From positions 1 to 12,111 of the forward strand of contig JALVZI010000159.1 in NCBI GenBank assembly GCA_027022125.1: DNA of 12,111 nt, written 5' to 3'. The notes under the pieces are model-generated. The model was given only the letters and a program-made list of their open reading frames with translations, was not told the origin of the DNA and ran no database searches. Positions 11,249 to 12,111 of the stretch are shown here, piece by piece; the first letter of the stretch is position 1, and every line of letters begins with the position of its first letter. This DNA is from Anaerolineae bacterium. Its GTDB lineage: Bacteria > Chloroflexota > Anaerolineae > 4572-78. Position numbers and translations under genes: made by a program.

Positions 11249-12111
11249 CTGGTTTTTCCCGTCGGAAAAAGGTTATCGGGTATGGAAAAATAGAAATGAC
11301 TCCCCTGCCCCACTTCGCTTTCCAGCCAAATTTCGCCGCCGTGCGCTTCGACTGCCAATTTACAAAATGCCAATCCCAACCCCACACCCTGAATGGTTGC
11401 ATCGGCAGTGGCGCGGGTAAATTTATCGAAAATGCGCATTTGACTGTCGGGCGCAATACCGGGTCCATCATCGAACACCACAAAAATGTGATGTCCGTAT
11501 TCTGTTTTCACCGTTACAGTGACGTTGCCGTTGGCAGGCGTGTATTTGATAGCATTATCTACCAAATTGACCAGTACCCGTCGGATAACATTGCAGTCGA
11601 GATTGACGGTTTTCCCGGTATTTTCGGGAAAAGTAAGTGTGATTTCTTTAAACTCGGCTCGCGACATAGTTTGGTCTTTTACGGCAGCAAACAGTGAATC
11701 CAGCGATACCGGTGCGATATTGAGCGGCAGTGTTCCCCGTTCCAGTTTGCTTAAATCGAGCACGCTGTCAATCAAATCTCGCAGGTACTGCCCACTGCGG
11801 TTGGCAAGGTTGATAACTTCCAACAGTTCATCGCGCACATCGGCATCGGCAATATCGTGAACGAGCATTTCCAGCATTTGCACTGCGCCAATAAGCGTGC
11901 CGGTGGGACCGCGCAAATCGTGCACAATCATGTTCGTCAAATCTTGCCGCATTGTTGCCAATTGCTGTTTTACGGTAACATCATATCCTGTCCATTGGAT
12001 GACCAGTTCGCCATCTAAATTTATATAACGGGCAGTCATCTCTAGTGCCACCGGTTGCCCGTATGCGTCTTTGATGACCACTTCTTCAGTGATGGTTTTG
12101 CCCGATTTCAG
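11245..12111 (-). CDS. PAS-containing sensor histidine kinase, partial (5' end beyond window)
   Basis: The frame is open from the right edge (12111); an internal GTG at 12081 is not a credible start because coding continues upstream. 288 residues are visible. Counting from that GTG codon: the end of a PAS/PAC fold (ALEMTARYINLDGELVIQWT at 12-31), HisKA dimerisation helix with phosphoacceptor H54 in IVHDLRGP, and N-box NLVDNAIKYTP (172-182). The G1 box is FDDGPGIAP (203-211), the F box IFDKFTRAT (217-225) and the G2 box GVGLGLAFCKLAVEAHGGEI (232-251). No transmembrane segment occurs in the visible part. It is coupled by a 4-base overlap to the downstream methyltransferase; a receiver protein follows further down on the same strand. 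Confidence 0.95.
   Translation of the reverse strand: MKSGKTITEEVVIKDAYGQPVALEMTARYINLDGELVIQWTGYDVTVKQQLATMRQDLTNMIVHDLRGPTGTLIGAVQMLEMLVHDIADADVRDELLEVINLANRSGQYLRDLIDSVLDLSKLERGTLPLNIAPVSLDSLFAAVKDQTMSRAEFKEITLTFPENTGKTVNLDCNVIRRVLVNLVDNAIKYTPANGNVTVTVKTEYGHHIFVVFDDGPGIAPDSQMRIFDKFTRATADATIQGVGLGLAFCKLAVEAHGGEIWLESEVGQGSHFYFSIPDNLFPTGKTR

Overview
The window is bacterial, gene-dense and mostly GC-rich. It looks like part of a chromosome from a large-genome environmental bacterium. Three things point loosely to Chloroflexota (Anaerolineae or relatives): the abundance of short intergenic tandem repeats, sigma70-type promoters, and a cytoplasmic NAL1-like trypsin-fold peptidase. This assignment is an inference and weak; no rRNA or other marker gene is present.

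Layout. Positions 1-4199 hold a minus-strand series, read from high to low coordinate: a stand-alone GlmU-type nucleotidyltransferase, a left-handed beta-helix protein, cytidine deaminase (cdd), recO, and the glycyl-tRNA synthetase alpha region (glyQ, running off the left edge and possibly fused to the beta subunit). The order cdd-recO-glyQ matches the classical Firmicutes cdd-era-recO-glyQS cluster without era. A phosphomannomutase/phosphoglucomutase (6129-7472, minus) lies upstream. It was probably the direct neighbour of the GlmU-like gene before a restriction-modification cassette (4459 to about 6141, plus strand) landed between them. The cassette carries its own promoter, a PD-(D/E)XK nuclease and a beta-class amino-methyltransferase. 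It is flanked by a 74-bp direct repeat of the mutase 3' end, so the intact mutase ends in one copy and a 30-codon remnant (stop included) lies at the far side.

Positions 7629-9797 (plus) hold a second unit with its own strong promoter: a UPF0173 metallo-hydrolase, an 86-aa protein homologous to the N-terminal domain of the next gene, and the trypsin-like serine peptidase itself. A small TA-flanked MITE-like element and a bidirectional terminator follow. Positions 9998-12111 (minus) hold a PAS/histidine-kinase fragment translationally coupled to a SAM methyltransferase, then a single-domain response regulator with its own extended -10 promoter.

The most unusual signal is in the gaps. Three times (before glyQ, before the GlmU-like gene, before the mutase) the same composite element occurs. 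In the direction of transcription it consists of an imperfect arm of GTGA-type heptamers, a sigma70 promoter, and then 10-11 copies of the complementary heptamer starting at the -10 box and filling the 5' leader. A fourth element uses a different repeat (CACAGAG type) in the same layout. Four consecutive minus-strand genes take their stop codons from these repeats, as does the mutase remnant, and recO takes its start codon from one. The elements look like portable gene-boundary modules rather than passive filler.
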